Shown here piece after piece: positions 47,947-58,840 of a DNA stretch of 64,000 nucleotides; position 1 is the stretch's first letter, and each line of letters opens with the position of its first letter. The DNA is from Trametopsis cervina. Its lineage: Eukaryota > Basidiomycota > Agaricomycetes > Polyporales > Irpicaceae. The notes beneath the pieces were generated by a model that had not been told where the DNA came from, ran no database searches, and worked only from the letters and a program-made list of their open reading frames with translations. The stretch covers positions 1,178,001 through 1,242,000 of the forward strand of contig MU278352.1 in NCBI GenBank assembly GCA_022385755.1, in the 5' to 3' direction. The translations under genes and the position numbers were made by a program.

Positions 47947-50900
47947 TCATCGGTACTGGCGAACCAGTTTCTCGAGTTCCTCGACGACTTCAGACATCGT
48001 TGGGCGATCTTGATGGTCTTGAGCCCACATACGCTCGATAAGGTCGACGATCTCAGGGCACCAACGGTTTCGAAGTCCATGGAGAGACGGTCTGACGATG
48101 CCTCAGTCAGCTAAGCTATCGGTTGCCGGCAGCAGCTCACATACCTCTGACGTTTGGCTCCTACCAAGTCGTAGATGGCGTGTTCGTTCATACCCTGTTA
48201 CATATGCTTATGAGACACGCCCTGGACATGTCAGCTGTGATGAACAACTCACCTCCCACGGGAACTTTTTGTTATGCAGGTGCCACTGCAGCATTTCCCA
48301 GTATACCATTGCGCATGAGAAGACATCCACCTTATGATTGTACTTCGGATGAGCATGCCACAGCTCGGGTGCTTGCCAGTTCACAGTGCCAACCAAACTC
48401 CGGACCATCGATCGCGTGGACTGTTTTACCTTCGCCAGGCCAAAGTCAGTGATCTTTGCGACTCCTTTCGAGGTGATGAGAATGTTCGAGGATTTGCAGT
48501 CACGATGAATGACGGACGGCTTGCGAGTGTGGAGGTACTCTAAACCTCGAGCGATATCGAGCATGATGCAGAGCTAAGCAGGGTAAGTCGGCAGTTGTGT
48601 GAAAATGAGATGGTGCACATACTACACGATACACCGTCGGTGGATCGACGTTCCTGATATAATCAAATAGATCGCCGTTGGAGCACAGTTCACTGACGAT
48701 CATCACAGGAGTCTCTCGAGTGTTGGCAGGTATGCTGACGCCAAGCTGTTGGTCAACATGTCAGTGAATCCCAAACGGACACTGCGCATGTAGGTCACTC
48801 ACGAAACGGACGATGTTTGGGTGATCAAAATCGCCCAACAGCTTCAGTTCTTTGATGTCCACTAGTTCCGGTCAACGATGCGAACGACGATACGGCATGG
48901 GATTGTGGTACTTACTGGCATTCAACTGACCACGGAATTCCGCGATGGCAACCTTCCGTCCTTTGAACTTTCCGATGAACACATCTTTGAACCCGCCGCT
49001 GCCAATCTTTTCCAGCTTTGTGATCTTTTCGGGTGGAATCTCTCTATCATCTAAGCCCAGGCTTTCTAAGTCTAATTCAAGCTCTGGCTCGGTCTCTTTG
49101 TTTCTCTCCGAAAGAGGCGGAGTGAGAGGTTCGTCCATATGATAACGCTCAGAACGGAGGAGCACTGGCGGCTCTTGGGCCTCAGTACTGCGAGTATGTC
49201 GACGACGAGGACGAGCCGTAGAGGGCGGCCGGGCAGTACCGACGGAGGAGGGCGAAGAAGGCATGTCAACAAGATGTTTGTCTCGCCATTGAAGAAGGGC
49301 ATCCGCAAGCTGTGGTTTGGTGCCGCAAACCTCCAAATCCCGATGTTCACATAAACGAACGAGATCGTCACGACGGAGGCGAACAAGAGTCTTGGTTGTG
49401 GCGATAGTCAGATCAACTGCGACGTGCATAACGGTGAGGAAGGCACACGGCATCTCAATCGTAAGATGACTCACCATCGTCATCTTCCATCACTTCGTCT
49501 GCCTCCGCATCCTCATCAGATTCTTCATCAACCTCCAAGTCAACACTGGCATCGTCCTGTACTTCGGACCCCTCCTCGTCGACCTCTTCCTCTTCCTCTT
49601 CAATAGATAAATCCTCCTCGACTTCAGCATCATCATCGCCCACAACTTTGCCGTTACGAAGAACACGGGGCACTACGGTGATGTCTTCATCCTCTTCCCC
49701 CTCCTCACCCTCCTCCTCCTCGCTGTCCTCTCTAACAGTCTCTTCATCCTCCTCCCTTTCCGTGTCATCCCCTTCGCCGTCTACACTTTCCTCCACCTCA
49801 GCATCGCCAGACTCCCCTTCACTACCCTCATCGTCTCCATCACTGGGCGGCTCCTGTAACGATTGCCTACGTTGCGAACGAAGCCTACGACGAAGAGGCG
49901 TTCGGCGCATATGATTTGCCGTCGGAGTTGGAGACTCGTATTGTCGCTGCTCCACTTCACCAGCATCAACCTCGCTCTCCGCCAACTCGTCCTCTTCCTC
50001 CTCCTCCTCGTCGCTCTCCTTCATTGACTTCATGTTGCGCTTTGCGTTTCGCATTGGTGTGACACGCTTCGCAAAGTCAATCTCACTCTCAAGCCGAGCT
50101 GCATTTAACGAAGTGGCAGAACGAGGTCTCTCGCCTTTACTACGCAACCGTCGCGGGCTAGGGAGACCAAGAGATATCGACTCTTCGAGCTCGGCGAGGT
50201 CCGTTAGGTCGCTATCCTGCTCTGGCTCTTCTGGCAACGCTTTGACCTGAACTTCTTCACTGAACTCGACTTGTTTTGCCTTTCCCTTGCTTCGCCCAGA
50301 CGAGGGGCCAGCGGAACTTGACTGGGAGACAATCTCGTTTGACATCTTACGAGAACGAGTGCGAGTAGCCGGTGGCGAGGGGAATGCCATCGAGGAAACC
50401 GAAGCAGTTGGTGACGATCGACTAGACCCAGAACGACTAACCCCTCGCCTGTGATCGCGGTCAGGAATTAAGTACGTTGAGAGTGGATAGGAATTCACCT
50501 TCGCGAAGCAGACTGCAATGACCCCGTGCGAACCATTCGCGTAGGTCCAAAACGACTGTGTTGCTGCTGTTGAATCTGGGGTAGAGAATAGCATCGATCC
50601 GCTGCTAATGGTCGGACACTCGGTCGCCCCAGGTCGTTGTAGGTGCTACGCCTCGTCAATCCATTCCTGTACCGTGATGTAAAATCGGTCTCCTCCCCTC
50701 CCGCGGCATTCCCACCGTCTGACGAATAATCGCTGGATCCACTGTCTCCAGCGCCAGGAGGTGAGGATGGCGGAAGAGAAGCGAGGTCATCTCGAGCAGC
50801 AATAAGACAATCAACAATCTCTGGCTTGGTTAGCAACTCTGCATCTTCAGTAAGACCTGCCGCCGAGTAGAGGCGAACGAGTTCATCTTTCCGGAGGCGG

Positions 50901-51497
50901 AGGAGTTGTCGAGGAAGAGCTTCATGTATCAGAAAGTTGTCCGCTGATATGACATATCTGTGCTCAGTCCAACATACATAAATTACCGAATGTAGGGGAC
51001 GTACAAGGGTCTAACTCATCCTCCTCGTCACTGGAGCCCGAGCCATGCATCTCCCATCGAGAATGATTGTCAATCTCCATGGCACTACCCCCATCCTCAT
51101 CACTGGTTTCCTGCGAAGCTTTCCGCCTTTTCACGCGACTAGCAGAACGCGATCGACCGTTCACCTGCGTGTTCTCGTTTCCGCTGACTACTCTCTTTCT
51201 TTTGACTCCCGTTGGGATACCATCGCGCATAGCTTCCTTCTCCTCTTCTGAAAAAAGACGCGAGGGGAGGCGGCGTAGATTGAACTGGAGGGGGACGAGG
51301 ACAGCTCGTGAGGACGAAGGTGGCGAACTAGACGCGACTGAAGCGTGGGAACTTGGCGGGTGCGGAAATGAACTCGCGAGGGTGAAGACGCGTCTACGAG
51401 AGTGAATACCGCGACGCGACTGGAGCTTTCGACGTGCAATTAGAGAATTATCCAAAGGTGAATTGACTCGGTGTGCTGGTCGTCGTTGTTGGGCCAT
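47947..51497 (-). CDS. TKL-like protein kinase with two SAP-like motifs and acidic region
   Basis: Exons 51497-51005, 50943-50499, 50448-49475, 49416-48916, 48861-48803, 48745-48623, 48573-48253, 48194-48145 and 48091-47947 give 1036 aa. Start [20 protein letters not shown]. Layout: basic N-terminus; SAP-like helix pair [14 protein letters not shown] through [17 protein letters not shown]; long Ser/Glu-rich acidic region; second SAP motif [20 protein letters not shown]; kinase domain near the C-terminus. Kinase motifs: [18 protein letters not shown] (Ala where the beta-3 Lys is normally found), [40 protein letters not shown] and [12 protein letters not shown]. The SAP motifs suggest chromatin or DNA association. 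The splice at 51004-50944 is the least certain. Whether it is an active kinase is open. Confidence 0.86.
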
Positions 51498-51866
51498 CAA
51501 GTACAACCGGAAGCGCCAGTACCCAGTATGACAGAGTCCAGCTGGAAAGAGCGGAAGGCAATGATGCGAGAGCTCAAAAGTCCCAGTTCGGCTCTGACTA
51601 TATTGCGGTAGCCTTCAGAATTAGATATGATACGTGGATCGTCGTCGTCGTGGGCGTCGCTGTGGTCGTTTCGGTGGAGGAAACACAACCCAAACAAGGC
51701 CAAAGCAACGCTGAGCAAATATCACGCGTCACAATCCCGTGCCATTTGTTACAGTCACGTCATGCCACACACGGGCCGCGATTGCCGTATTGACTCCGTA
51801 GATAATTGCCTGTGGCATGCACTCTGTAAGTAGACCAGCTTCCCTACTGTCCCGCAACCTCCAGCC
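51498..51866. promoter_or_regulatory. Intergenic upstream of kinase gene and possible small gene
   Basis: 369 bp between divergent starts. No motif recognised. Confidence 0.35.
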
Positions 51867-52195
51867 ATGGCCTCACAGCCTCCATCCACCCTCCCATCCC
51901 CTGGGCTGCCAACTGATTCATCTGCCTCCCTCTCCGCTTCATCTGCGCCAGTCGCTTCAGCAACCACGACTGCTACACAGCCTCCGAGTGCACCCATCGT
52001 GCTAGCAGCCTCTACGAGTACAACCACGACTGCACCGCAAGATGCGTCACCTACATCAACGCCTCAAGCCACCAACCACCCTTGCAGAAGTTCATGGAAC
52101 GGATGAAAGCATCCGAGGCTGCACAACACGAAATTATCACTAGCTAAAGTCAGGGATGCTTTGACGAAGAATTGGGAAAAGCATAAATAGACGCA
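51867..52195 (+). CDS. Possible small gene with unresolved frame
   Basis: A good start context (CAGCCATGG) opens a Ser/Thr/Pro/Ala-rich frame (MASQPPSTLPSPGLPTDSSA) that stops at 52104-52106. A helical segment KFMERMKASEAAQHEI lies in another frame at about 52090-52139, and LAKVRDALTKNWEKHK, ending at a stop near 52193, is back in the first frame. Read together they look like one small helical protein, but no intron joins the last two parts. Either the gene ends after EIITS, or there are one-base changes (decay or assembly error). An intron 51995-52084 (GTGCTA..TTGCAG) could link the first two parts. Function unknown. Confidence 0.3.
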
Positions 52196-53018
52196 AGGAA
52201 AGGGAGGGTAGGCAAACGCAGACGGCAGAACATGCTTGTCCCGCACCTTCCTACCTTACTGTCACAGTTGAACACGCCCCTCAGTAGCTACTCGTTCTGC
52301 TACCATACTGTAGCGCTTTTCCCGCTCGTCTCTGGTCGCAGCTCTCGTTGCAAATCTTGACCTTAGTCCCACTATGCCCGATCAGTAGAACAGCACTTTG
52401 TCCTGTCCTGTATTGTATTTTCCGGCCTTGGCTTTCGCTGGCGAGATCTTGTGATTTGACTATAAGAAAAACATGCTTGTGTAGCAGCGAAAATTCAATC
52501 GCGTTGTAGTTCTACTTGCCAGTGAGCGGCGCCCTTTATCGACAAATGCAAATTGCATCAGCGTGTTCCACGCAACACTGATGCCTGCAGACGTGAGGCT
52601 TGAGCCTTTCCAAAATCCAAATGACAGAGGTATCACCACCTTTGACAATTGACATATAGTGTCAATCTTTCCTGCCGTCTCAAGGATCCTTCTTGATTTC
52701 GCTCATATAACGCGATCAAATCATCGTTCAACAGTGGTAAGTGCAAGTTGAGAATTTATTACTGACATCCAATGTCCTAAAGATGATGTCCTTAACCTAA
52801 TTGTCCTTTCCTGCTCAACAGCCAGTCTGTCTTTGACTGCATATCTAACTCAGACCATCAATACCAATGCCAGTAGAAGTTCCGCCAACGGCCAGAGCAC
52901 CCGAATCGGTAGGAAAGGTAATGTACGCCCAGATAGCGTAGGATCCATTGACCAGATACCCTTTGTTGACATCAGAATTATCGAGGATAGGCAGCTAAAG
53001 AGATCACAAGGTCAGTAA
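52196..53018. other. Intergenic, 0.8 kb
   Basis: No supported gene. Contains a perfect 7-bp inverted repeat at 52648-52666 and an intron-like GTAAGT..CAACAG stretch (52737-52820) without a start codon before it. Confidence 0.35.
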
Positions 53019-53403
53019 TCATCCAGCTAGTGAATACGAAGAGAAACGGACTGTTGTCTGGAACGTGAGCGAATGGGACGTGGGCGGATAGTCAACCCTC
53101 AGGAGTTGGTACGAGGGCGTTACAAAGCCACTGGGGTATACTCCGGAGATGTATACATCCAAGAACTTCGGCTGCCAGCGCGCCAGGGTCGAGTTGTATG
53201 TCACAGTAAATTCCTGCACGTATCACGTTAACATTGACTATATGGACTAGTAAAAGCGAACATACCTCTCCCAGTTTGACACTGGTAGGGTGGGTGTTCA
53301 CTACACCGAAGCGGACTGCCTCCTGCCTGGCCTCAAGGACGGGTGATCCAGAAGCGAGGCCAAAAGCGGCAGCAACAGCGAGGATTGCGACGGAGAACTT
53401 CAT
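53019..53403 (-). CDS. Small secreted protein
   Basis: Not recognised by family. Exons 53403-53266 and 53213-53019 give 110 aa. The N-terminus MKFSVAILAVAAAFGLASGS is a clear signal peptide with likely cleavage after ASG or near SPVLEAR. The mature part (AVRFGVVNTHPTSVKLGEEF, then TVTYNSTLARWQPKFLDVYI) reads like a compact beta-sandwich; it has no Cys and one N-glycosylation sequon (NST). The upstream region (53404-53500) has a suitable leader. Likely extracellular; role unknown. Confidence 0.72.
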
Positions 53404-53960
53404 TGCGAAACGAACAGGATAGAGGAGAATCGAGTGACTTAACAGCTGGTGGTGAGGTTCCAACCACGGTGCAGTACTGCTTTTATACTGACCTGGAGTA
53501 GCTCTGGAGAACGCAGGCCGCACCACTCACGAAGGCGTCCTTTGGCCGTTCCATCCTGTACAAGTTGATGCGAAAGGATGTCCAGCCGCAAGCGGAACCA
53601 TCAGGTGTTCATTACCCGTCATTCGACCAGGCAACCGACGTACGCGTTGCGTCCCCGCCCATACGGTGCGCTACCCAGTCTGCGCCAATAACACGCTGAT
53701 CTGATCAAGAGGGCACAGTTGGGGCGCTGTCCTTAGCCTTGATCGGTACGGAAGATCCGTGAACGCTAACGGGTACGATGTACACTAGCAAGCTTGACCG
53801 AATGTTGAACAACCAGTATCCCAGCCTCTGCGCGAGCACGCAGTGCCCATGGCTATGAGCGGAAGACCACCACCTGCCGGTTTGCAATGCAGTAAATATC
53901 CAATTATCAGATCCATCCAAATTCGAGAGCCACTCTAGATATAAGCCCATTTCCGCCACC
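53404..53960. other. Intergenic
   Basis: 557 bp holding the promoter of the secreted protein and the 3' region of the acyl-CoA synthetase. No gene recognised. Confidence 0.35.
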
Positions 53961-56489
53961 TCACAATTTCGCGAACCGCTTCCGCAAAACCACTTTCTGG
54001 ATCTTGCCCGTTGAGGTTTTCTGCGATAATCGGCCACCGGAATTAATGACCGCGTAAATACAATCAAGGGTATACGCTTACGGGCAGATCGTCGACAACG
54101 TGCACCCATTCCGGGCATGCAAAGCCGGGAAGTCGGGATCTGGCGTGTTTCTTGAGTTCAGCCTCAAACACCTCATGGCGCCCCTTCCATTTGTTGACGG
54201 CATCTTGGCGCAAAATCACGAACGCCATAGCCCTCTCACCCCATCTGGAATGGGGACGAGCAATGACCGTGACTTCGAGGATGTCCGGGTGCGAGGCAAG
54301 CTCTGTATTGAAGGTTAGTCGCCAGAAGTTAGACGTTCTGGTAGCATGACAAACCTTGTTCAATTGCTAAACTTGAAGCATTCTATTTCATGCTCAGCCT
54401 CAGTAACGATGAATCGACGGCCCATGTGGGATATGCTTACCTCCCCTCCGGAAATGATGATATCCTTGCTACGATCTTGAATAGCAATGTATCCGTCTGG
54501 GTGCACGACTGCCAAATCACCCGTATGGAAATACCCGCCTTGGAATGCCTTCTTCGTCGCCTCCGGGTCTCTGTAATATTCTTTCATGGCTATGTTTCCT
54601 CTCACAACGATCTCGCCAATCGTCTTTCCGTCATTAGGCACATCGACAAGGTTTTCGGCATCCTCTCCATCCTTCGGCTGGTATACTACGCGAGCCGGAT
54701 CGGAAGTCAGGAAACTGAAGCCTTGGCGTGCAAGATACCTCGCGCGTTCGTCCAAGGAAGCGTCGGCCCAAGCAGGTTGAGCGTATGCTCTCGTGAAAGG
54801 CCCGTACGTCTGGGTAGGGTCAGTGCTCGCATTAGACGAATAGACATGAATGCTTTACCTCGCTATACCGCGAGCACGATTCGTCAGTAACCTGCAGAAG
54901 ACTACGAACGGTCCAATGAGAGAACTTACGTCAAACCGTACACATGGACGGGCAGTAACCCCTTCTTTTCCAATTCGCCAATCAATTGCGCCGTAGGAGC
55001 AGAGCCTGCTATGACCGCCGTAATCTTCTGCGGAACGGAGCGAGCTTCAGGCGAGCTGACTATGCTGATCTACCGTTTGGTCAGCACTGGGACTATCCGC
55101 TCCAAGGAATGAGCATGCCTGCACTGTAGGGGCAGCACAATAATGTGTGACCCCGGAGTTCAAGAAGTGATACCAGATCTTCGGTACGTCAACTGTACGT
55201 AGAGTAATCTATGCCAAAGCTAAACATGTGGTTTCGAAGCAGAGGGTTATACGAAGCCTACCTGGGTCGCAAACGATAGGGTTATCGCCCACGGAAATGT
55301 CCATCCTGAGGCGTGAAACATGGGCAGAATCCTACAGAATAGTTAGATGCGTCTGGACACTCACAAATGTGATCATACTAACCATAAATATACGGATTCT
55401 GGGCTCATACGTGCCTCAAAGGCGTTGGCGATTGCGGCAAGATATGAACCTGGACGAGGAATCAGACAAGGACCTGAAAAGCTATTGGAGTCTTACCTCG
55501 AAGCGTTGAAAGCACTCCTTTAGGCTAAAACAGTCGTTTGAATCAATGGTACTGGTCCAAGTTGTTACCGTGATCACCTACCCGACCTGTAGTACCCGAC
55601 CTGTTAGAAGCAGTCAGCACGAAGCTAGATACGACACAGCACACCCTTACGTGTAGCACAAAGTCGCTCCTGCATTCTCGTCTGTTTCCCATTGCAGCCC
55701 TGGCCAGCCGCGCTCCTGACTGTATTGTCTTCCTTGCGTCAGAAATTCCTCGTACGGATCCCCAGTTCTTCCTGTGTCGTTTGAGACGATCACAGGGACT
55801 TTGGCATCCCGAACGAGGCCTTCGTATTCGTGATCAACAATGATAAGTTTTGATTTGCTGTGTTCTAGGATGTAAGTAACTTCGGGGACGGTAAGGCGAG
55901 TGTTGATAGGACAAATGATAGCTCGCGCAGCGATGACACCATGGTGGGCTTCTGAGAATGGAGTAGGATGTTAGTGCACCGTCGAGCAGCTCATTGGGAA
56001 AGAGTACCAGCTATGACGGGACTTGATTTCATAACAAATTAGGGTCTGTTCACGTATCAGAATGCTTTCACTCACCAATTAGGGGCGATTACTGTGACCG
56101 TGTCGCCCTGTTGAATCCCAACCTGTTGAAGAGCGTAAGCAAGGTTCTGCACGCGCTGTGCGCTTCATTCACTCCTGATTGAGCAAGCACAATTCAATCA
56201 AACTTAGTAATGATGCGTACAAGACTGCGTAGCTGTAAAAGACGGGATGTTCCACGTCCGAATGAGCGACAGCTAATTTGCTGGGATATATCTGTGCAGC
56301 GCGAAGCAGGAAAGAAAGTGGGTTCTATGGGGGATTGTGTTAGAAAACAAACGATCAGACATAACAAGAACATACCAGTGGATGGAAATTCACAGGTAGG
56401 TCCTTGGGTTGCTTCAAATGGATATTGAGGGTACCCGAAGGAGGTACACTCGCAGCAGTCGGACGAAATGCTCCGGGCACTTGCGGCAT
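53961..56489 (-). CDS. AMP-binding acyl-CoA synthetase/ligase, 16 exons with microexons
   Basis: ANL-superfamily enzyme that activates a carboxylic acid as acyl-AMP and transfers it to CoA; substrate unknown. Exons 56489-56376, 56324-56221, 56162-56076, 56021-56008 (14 nt), 55951-55651, 55600-55582 (19 nt), 55524-55497, 55449-55383, 55331-55262, 55208-55119, 55069-54930, 54862-54859 (4 nt), 54809-54441, 54382-54355, 54302-54082 and 54020-53961 give 571 aa. Motifs: FHPLNPLSFLLRAA, VIAPNCPVIAEAHHG, LCYTSGTTGRPKGVL (A3), WILPMFHASGWTFPWA, VYGLTETYGPF (A5), YFHTGDLAV (A7), DRSKDIIISGGENASS (A8) and the catalytic Lys in PKTSTGKIQK (A10). Every tiny exon is required to complete one of these motifs. 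Intron 55118-55070 has a GC donor. Confidence 0.88.
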
Positions 56490-57683
56490 CGTTTGATGAT
56501 AAGAATCACGATTCTCTATCTACCGCAACGTGATGGAGGAAGTAGACTGCAAGTAATTGGTCCACAACGAGGAGATGCGAACGTAGCACTCACGCGAAGT
56601 TGAACGCGGGGTTTTGTAGGACATGAATGCGGGGTAATCACGCGCCACTTGTCAAAGGCGCCAAAGGCGCACTGACGGCGCGACTGCATGATCGGTCTTG
56701 TTCCCAACCATGTCGGTCGACGTCGGACGACTGCTAATCGAACTGTTACTCACCGGTCTCCCGCAGAAGTCGAGGCTGCTGGCTCGCTGTCAGTATCGAA
56801 GCTGATGCTGGAGTAGTCCGCGGTGTACTTCCTATACAAAATGGTGTGTACCTGGTTCATTCACAAAATGATAATGATTTGAGTTGACCTGATATCACTA
56901 CTAGCGATCGTAAGTTGACGGTTCGCCATGGCACATGGGACGAGATGAAGCATTCTTTGAGCTCAAATGACATCAAGTGAAACTGGATGGCGATGCCAGG
57001 CCTTGGGTGTCTTGTTCTCCAAAGACGCAAGTTCCCCTCTGTGATCTTGGCATGCTCTACGATATGTCCAGAAGCTCGCATCCTCTGGACTCGAGCGACC
57101 TGTATCACCTTTTTTATGTCATCACGTATGCACAATCGAGCTCATGCTGCTGGCAATTTCCCACGGACGACAGAGTACTAAGGCATGCCCTAATTGGGCA
57201 ACCTAGTCGATCCTCATTCAACCTCCCTATTCGAGCCGGGTCGGGATGTTAGAACATTACCGTACGTTGGTTGCGGTGGAATCCCTTCAAGCTACAGTTC
57301 TGAACAGCTATGGTTGGCAACTGCAGTGCAGTGAGTGACCATCATCGTCGGGTGTTGCATTCACAGTTAACAACTGGCAGTGTCGCACTCAAGATTATAC
57401 AACGTTCTCTGCGTATATTGCTAAGTTACCTTGGACCGGTAACATGGCGCTACCTCGGCCCTGTCAATCGCCACACGTAGCGCACGCAATGCCGCTTATC
57501 AGAAACGACCATCCCAAGTCAGTCGATACTTTATCTGCCCAAAACGGTCGCTGGTTTCAACTATGTCGGGCGCCCTCAATGACCGGCGAGGCAGTCGTAT
57601 AAAGCTTCAGCCACATGGCACCAGAATTTGCTTGACGGCCGCAAGCTCTCCATTGCCCCACCAGCAGGCAATCGCCCTCCATC
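56490..57683. other. Intergenic, 1.2 kb, between divergent genes
   Basis: Promoter region for the acyl-CoA synthetase (-) and the DUF6593-like gene (+). No gene, tRNA or repeat recognised. Confidence 0.4.
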
Positions 57684-58581
57684 ATGTTGTTCAAGCTCAC
57701 CTCAACGGATGTTCAGAATACATCCCTCATCGACTGCGCGTCCGGTTCTATCGCATACCGCATCACTACGTCAACCCCCGCAGGTCGATCCCGGTCTTTA
57801 TCAGCTTCATCGTTTTACTCGCTTGCCAGCTCAAGTACTCTCTCGCGCGAAAACATCACAACCCCGTCGCAGAAGACTACGATATTGAAGAACTCTCGTG
57901 ATCATCCTATCGCGGAGATTAGGTGGGCCGACCACACTTCGTCGCACATTCGAATTGGCGACGAGGTATTAGCGGGCACGACCGAAATATTCGACGCGTC
58001 TTTCATCAAGGTCTTGTGAGTTGTTAGAAAATGGACCCCCAAGTGTGCTCCTAATTGACTTTTCGCAGGCCGGAAGAAACCTTGCTTCCAACGCGGATGG
58101 AATATGTATGGCGAATGACGCCGGAAGAGTTAACAGTGGGTGCCGTATCACTATGTTTTCGTGAGTGTGAAGCTGACGTGCGTCCCATCGTAGTTGCTGG
58201 ACGACGATGTCGACGTTGTTGGAAGGGTTCATCTGGACTGCCTCTTAATTGACGGAGAGCTTGTACCATCCGGAAAACCGGGAGCCGGGCACAATTTCTT
58301 CGAGCTCGATGGTATTCCTCTGAATGAGCTGGACGAAATTCTAGGTATGAGCTTGCCCTGTTGCATCTTGGAGCTCATTTATTGACGCAACGCGTTCAGT
58401 CACCTTCATCTTAATCTCCACCTTGCGCGAGAGGATGTACTGGATTACAAAATACGTCTATGCTCACCACGCTGGTTCTGCAATGAACTCGCAGAGAAAC
58501 CCTTTGCATAAGCTGCGTCGCGAGGCCAGCCGTAGCTTCACAAGCTGGAAGGCGTCCTTGTTCCGGAACCGGAAGCAGTAG
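57684..58581 (+). CDS. DUF6593-like basidiomycete protein
   Basis: Exons 57684-58015, 58069-58135, 58194-58344 and 58400-58581 give 243 aa. Start MLFKLTSTDVQNTSLIDCAS. The middle has the beta-rich pattern AEIRWADHTSSHIRIGDEVL, FDASFIKVLPEET and RMEYVWRMTPEELTLLDDD, which is how DUF6593-type proteins of mushroom-forming fungi look. ELDEILVTFILISTLRE follows, with a basic C-terminal tail. No signal peptide or membrane span. DUF6593 has no known function. The family call is by pattern recognition only; the exon structure is well supported by splice sites and phases. Confidence 0.72.
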
Positions 58582-58840
58582 GCGCTTCGACGTAGGTGTC
58601 CTCCTGTTGGTCCAACTGCTGCACTTGTTTTCACCTATGTTTATCATCCTCCACCAACGGTCTTTACGTCTCACGTTGTCGCTCACATAGATTCGCATTC
58701 CCCAACCTGTATTTCTAGCTACCCTCTGTTTTTTTTTCTTGCGCTGGACCTTACCCGCAAAAGCCGTTCACTACATATTCCGTCGATAACCCTGCAATTT
58801 CCATACCCAACTTGTGTATCTATACTTCACCATACATATA

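Noticed and set aside
52833..53018. 61-aa open frame preceded by an intron-like stretch
   Set aside because: No ATG in a good context and no motif; also considered as a pheromone precursor, but it has no CaaX end.
53961..56489. Acyl-CoA synthetase read as a frameshifted pseudogene
   Set aside because: The two apparent frameshifts vanish when the 14-nt and 4-nt exons are included; all motifs and phases then close.
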